Shown: piece after piece, positions 5,951 through 6,349 of the stretch
Layout: each line of letters begins with the position of its first letter
How positions within the stretch are numbered: position 1 is the stretch's first letter
Assembly: GCA_900771035.1 (NCBI GenBank)
Contig: CAAGML010000021.1
Span: 1-6,349, forward strand
From: Bacteroidales bacterium
GTDB taxonomy: Bacteria; Bacteroidota; Bacteroidia; Bacteroidales; Paludibacteraceae
Length of the DNA stretch: 6,349 nucleotides
Direction: 5' to 3'
The notes under the pieces: model-generated
Told to the model about the DNA's origin: nothing
The model's database searches: none
The model's input: only the letters and a program-made list of their open reading frames with translations
Translations under genes and position numbers: made by a program

Positions 5951-6012
5951 TTGAAATTATTGAAATCGCATGCACGCCGAAAGCAGAGCTAACTCAAAAT
6001 GGTTGTTGATTT

Positions 6013-6028
6013 GCAAACGTCAGTTTGC
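6013..6028. other. Hairpin GCAAAC-GTCA-GTTTGC
   Basis: A perfect 6-bp stem around a 4-nt loop inside the 241-bp inverted-repeat structure. It has no T tract and is not terminator-like. Confidence 0.5.
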
Positions 6029-6050
6029 GCTCGGCTGAGGTGTAGTCGCC

Positions 6051-6071
6051 ATTTGAGGCATAGCCTCAAAT
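6051..6071. other. Hairpin ATTTGAGGC-ATA-GCCTCAAAT
   Basis: A perfect 9-bp stem with a 3-nt loop. Its left arm overlaps CCATTTGAG (6049-6057), which could instead pair with CTCAAAATGG (5993-6002, one bulged A), so two exclusive folds are possible. Confidence 0.5.
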
Positions 6072-6219
6072 ACACGTACAAATGTGCACATAAACTCGCA
6101 ACACTAAAGAGCAAGAAAAGAGCAAGCCCTACCGTACCATAAAAAACGGGAAATCGCCAAATGGCTTTTCTAACGATTTCAATAATTTCAATAATTTCAC
6201 CAAAAAATTTGGGGGTGAG

Positions 6220-6349
6220 GTGATATATGAGCTCAATTTGGCAGAATTAAGTAATAGCTTAGTAAAAAATGAAGATTATAGTTGCGATTATTATTTCATG
6301 ATAACTGAATGTGTAGGTCAGGGGTACGTCTATGGTTTGCATGGACTAT
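6220..6349 (+). CDS. Start of an unrecognised open frame, truncated by the window edge
   Basis: A plus-strand frame is open from 6094 to the window end with no ATG until late. The only reasonable start is GTG at 6220, preceded by a purine-rich stretch (GGGGGTGAG). From there it reads ViYELNLAELSNSLVKNEDY, then SCDYYFMITECVGQGYVYGLHGL (43 codons so far). All other frames on both strands contain stops here, which favours this one as coding. I do not recognise a family. The codons upstream of 6220 encode a low-complexity NDFNNFNNFTK derived from the 9-bp repeat at the end of the inverted-repeat structure, so the gene may have lost its native 5' end to that structure. An ATG at 6227 in another frame gives only seven codons. 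Confidence 0.4.
   Translation, partial: MIYELNLAELSNSLVKNEDYSCDYYFMITECVGQGYVYGLHGL

Larger units (their letters stand above)
5951..6191. repeat. 241-bp structure bounded by perfect 18-bp inverted repeats
   Basis: TTGAAATTATTGAAATCG (5951-5968) is exactly the reverse complement of 6174-6191; the spacer is 205 bp. The right end is extended by a 9-bp direct repeat (TTTCAATAA twice, then TTTCACC). No flanking target duplication is visible, so insertion is not shown. The spacer lacks coding capacity and contains hairpins at 6013-6028 and 6051-6071. It could be a non-autonomous transposable element or an invertible segment, since an open plus-strand frame begins just beyond it. No convincing promoter was found in either orientation of the spacer. 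Confidence 0.6.

Noticed and set aside
5793..5975. Minus-strand 60-codon open frame
   Set aside because: It overlaps the strong terminator hairpin and AT-rich intergenic DNA, has no promoter or family resemblance, and is short enough to arise by chance.
1..6349. CRISPR array, phage genes, toxin-antitoxin pair or defence system
   Set aside because: No regularly spaced repeats with unique spacers, no recombinase, nuclease or toxin-like protein is encoded; apart from gcvP, the secreted protein and the tRNA there is little coding DNA.

Overview
The window looks like chromosomal DNA from a Bacteroidales bacterium (Prevotella/Bacteroides-like; genus not resolvable by reading). Three things point there: promoters of the Bacteroidota TAnnTTTG (-7) type upstream of gcvP and of the tRNA, a secreted repeat protein ending in a type IX secretion system (T9SS) C-terminal sorting domain, and a single-chain glycine dehydrogenase of the usual bacterial type.

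Layout. Positions 1-196 hold no supportable gene. A strong hairpin terminator (197-231) closes a minus-strand gene that runs from 2486 down to 259. That gene encoded a modular secreted surface protein: signal peptide, about five beta-rich modules of roughly 105-118 residues, and a T9SS sorting tail. It is broken twice. A one-base frameshift lies in a T4 run at 2378-2381. A 182-bp MITE-like element (1934-2115) with 17-bp terminal inverted repeats and a 5-bp AAGTG target duplication interrupts the coding sequence. Removing the element plus one AAGTG copy and one T leaves exactly 2040 nt (679 codons plus stop) in a single frame. Its start codon abuts a second small element (2491-2599) with perfect 19-bp inverted repeats and flanking ATTATA direct repeats. 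This is either another MITE or an invertible, promoter-bearing switch.

The intact gene of the window is gcvP (5466 down to 2623, 947 aa), the P-protein of the glycine cleavage system, with its PLP lysine in place. Its promoter lies back to back with the promoter of tRNA-Ser(CGA) (5588-5674, plus strand). The tRNA is followed by a GC-rich, strongly foldable stretch ending in a 15-bp terminator hairpin (5800-5833), a candidate small RNA or tRNA trailer.

From 5834 to about 6219 there is no gene. This stretch contains a 241-bp structure (5951-6191) bounded by perfect 18-bp inverted repeats and containing further hairpins. An open plus-strand frame leaves the window at 6349; it has no convincing start and no recognised function. 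No gcvT or gcvH neighbour is visible, so gcvP stands alone here. The main biological story is decay or switching of a T9SS-exported repeat protein through small non-autonomous elements.
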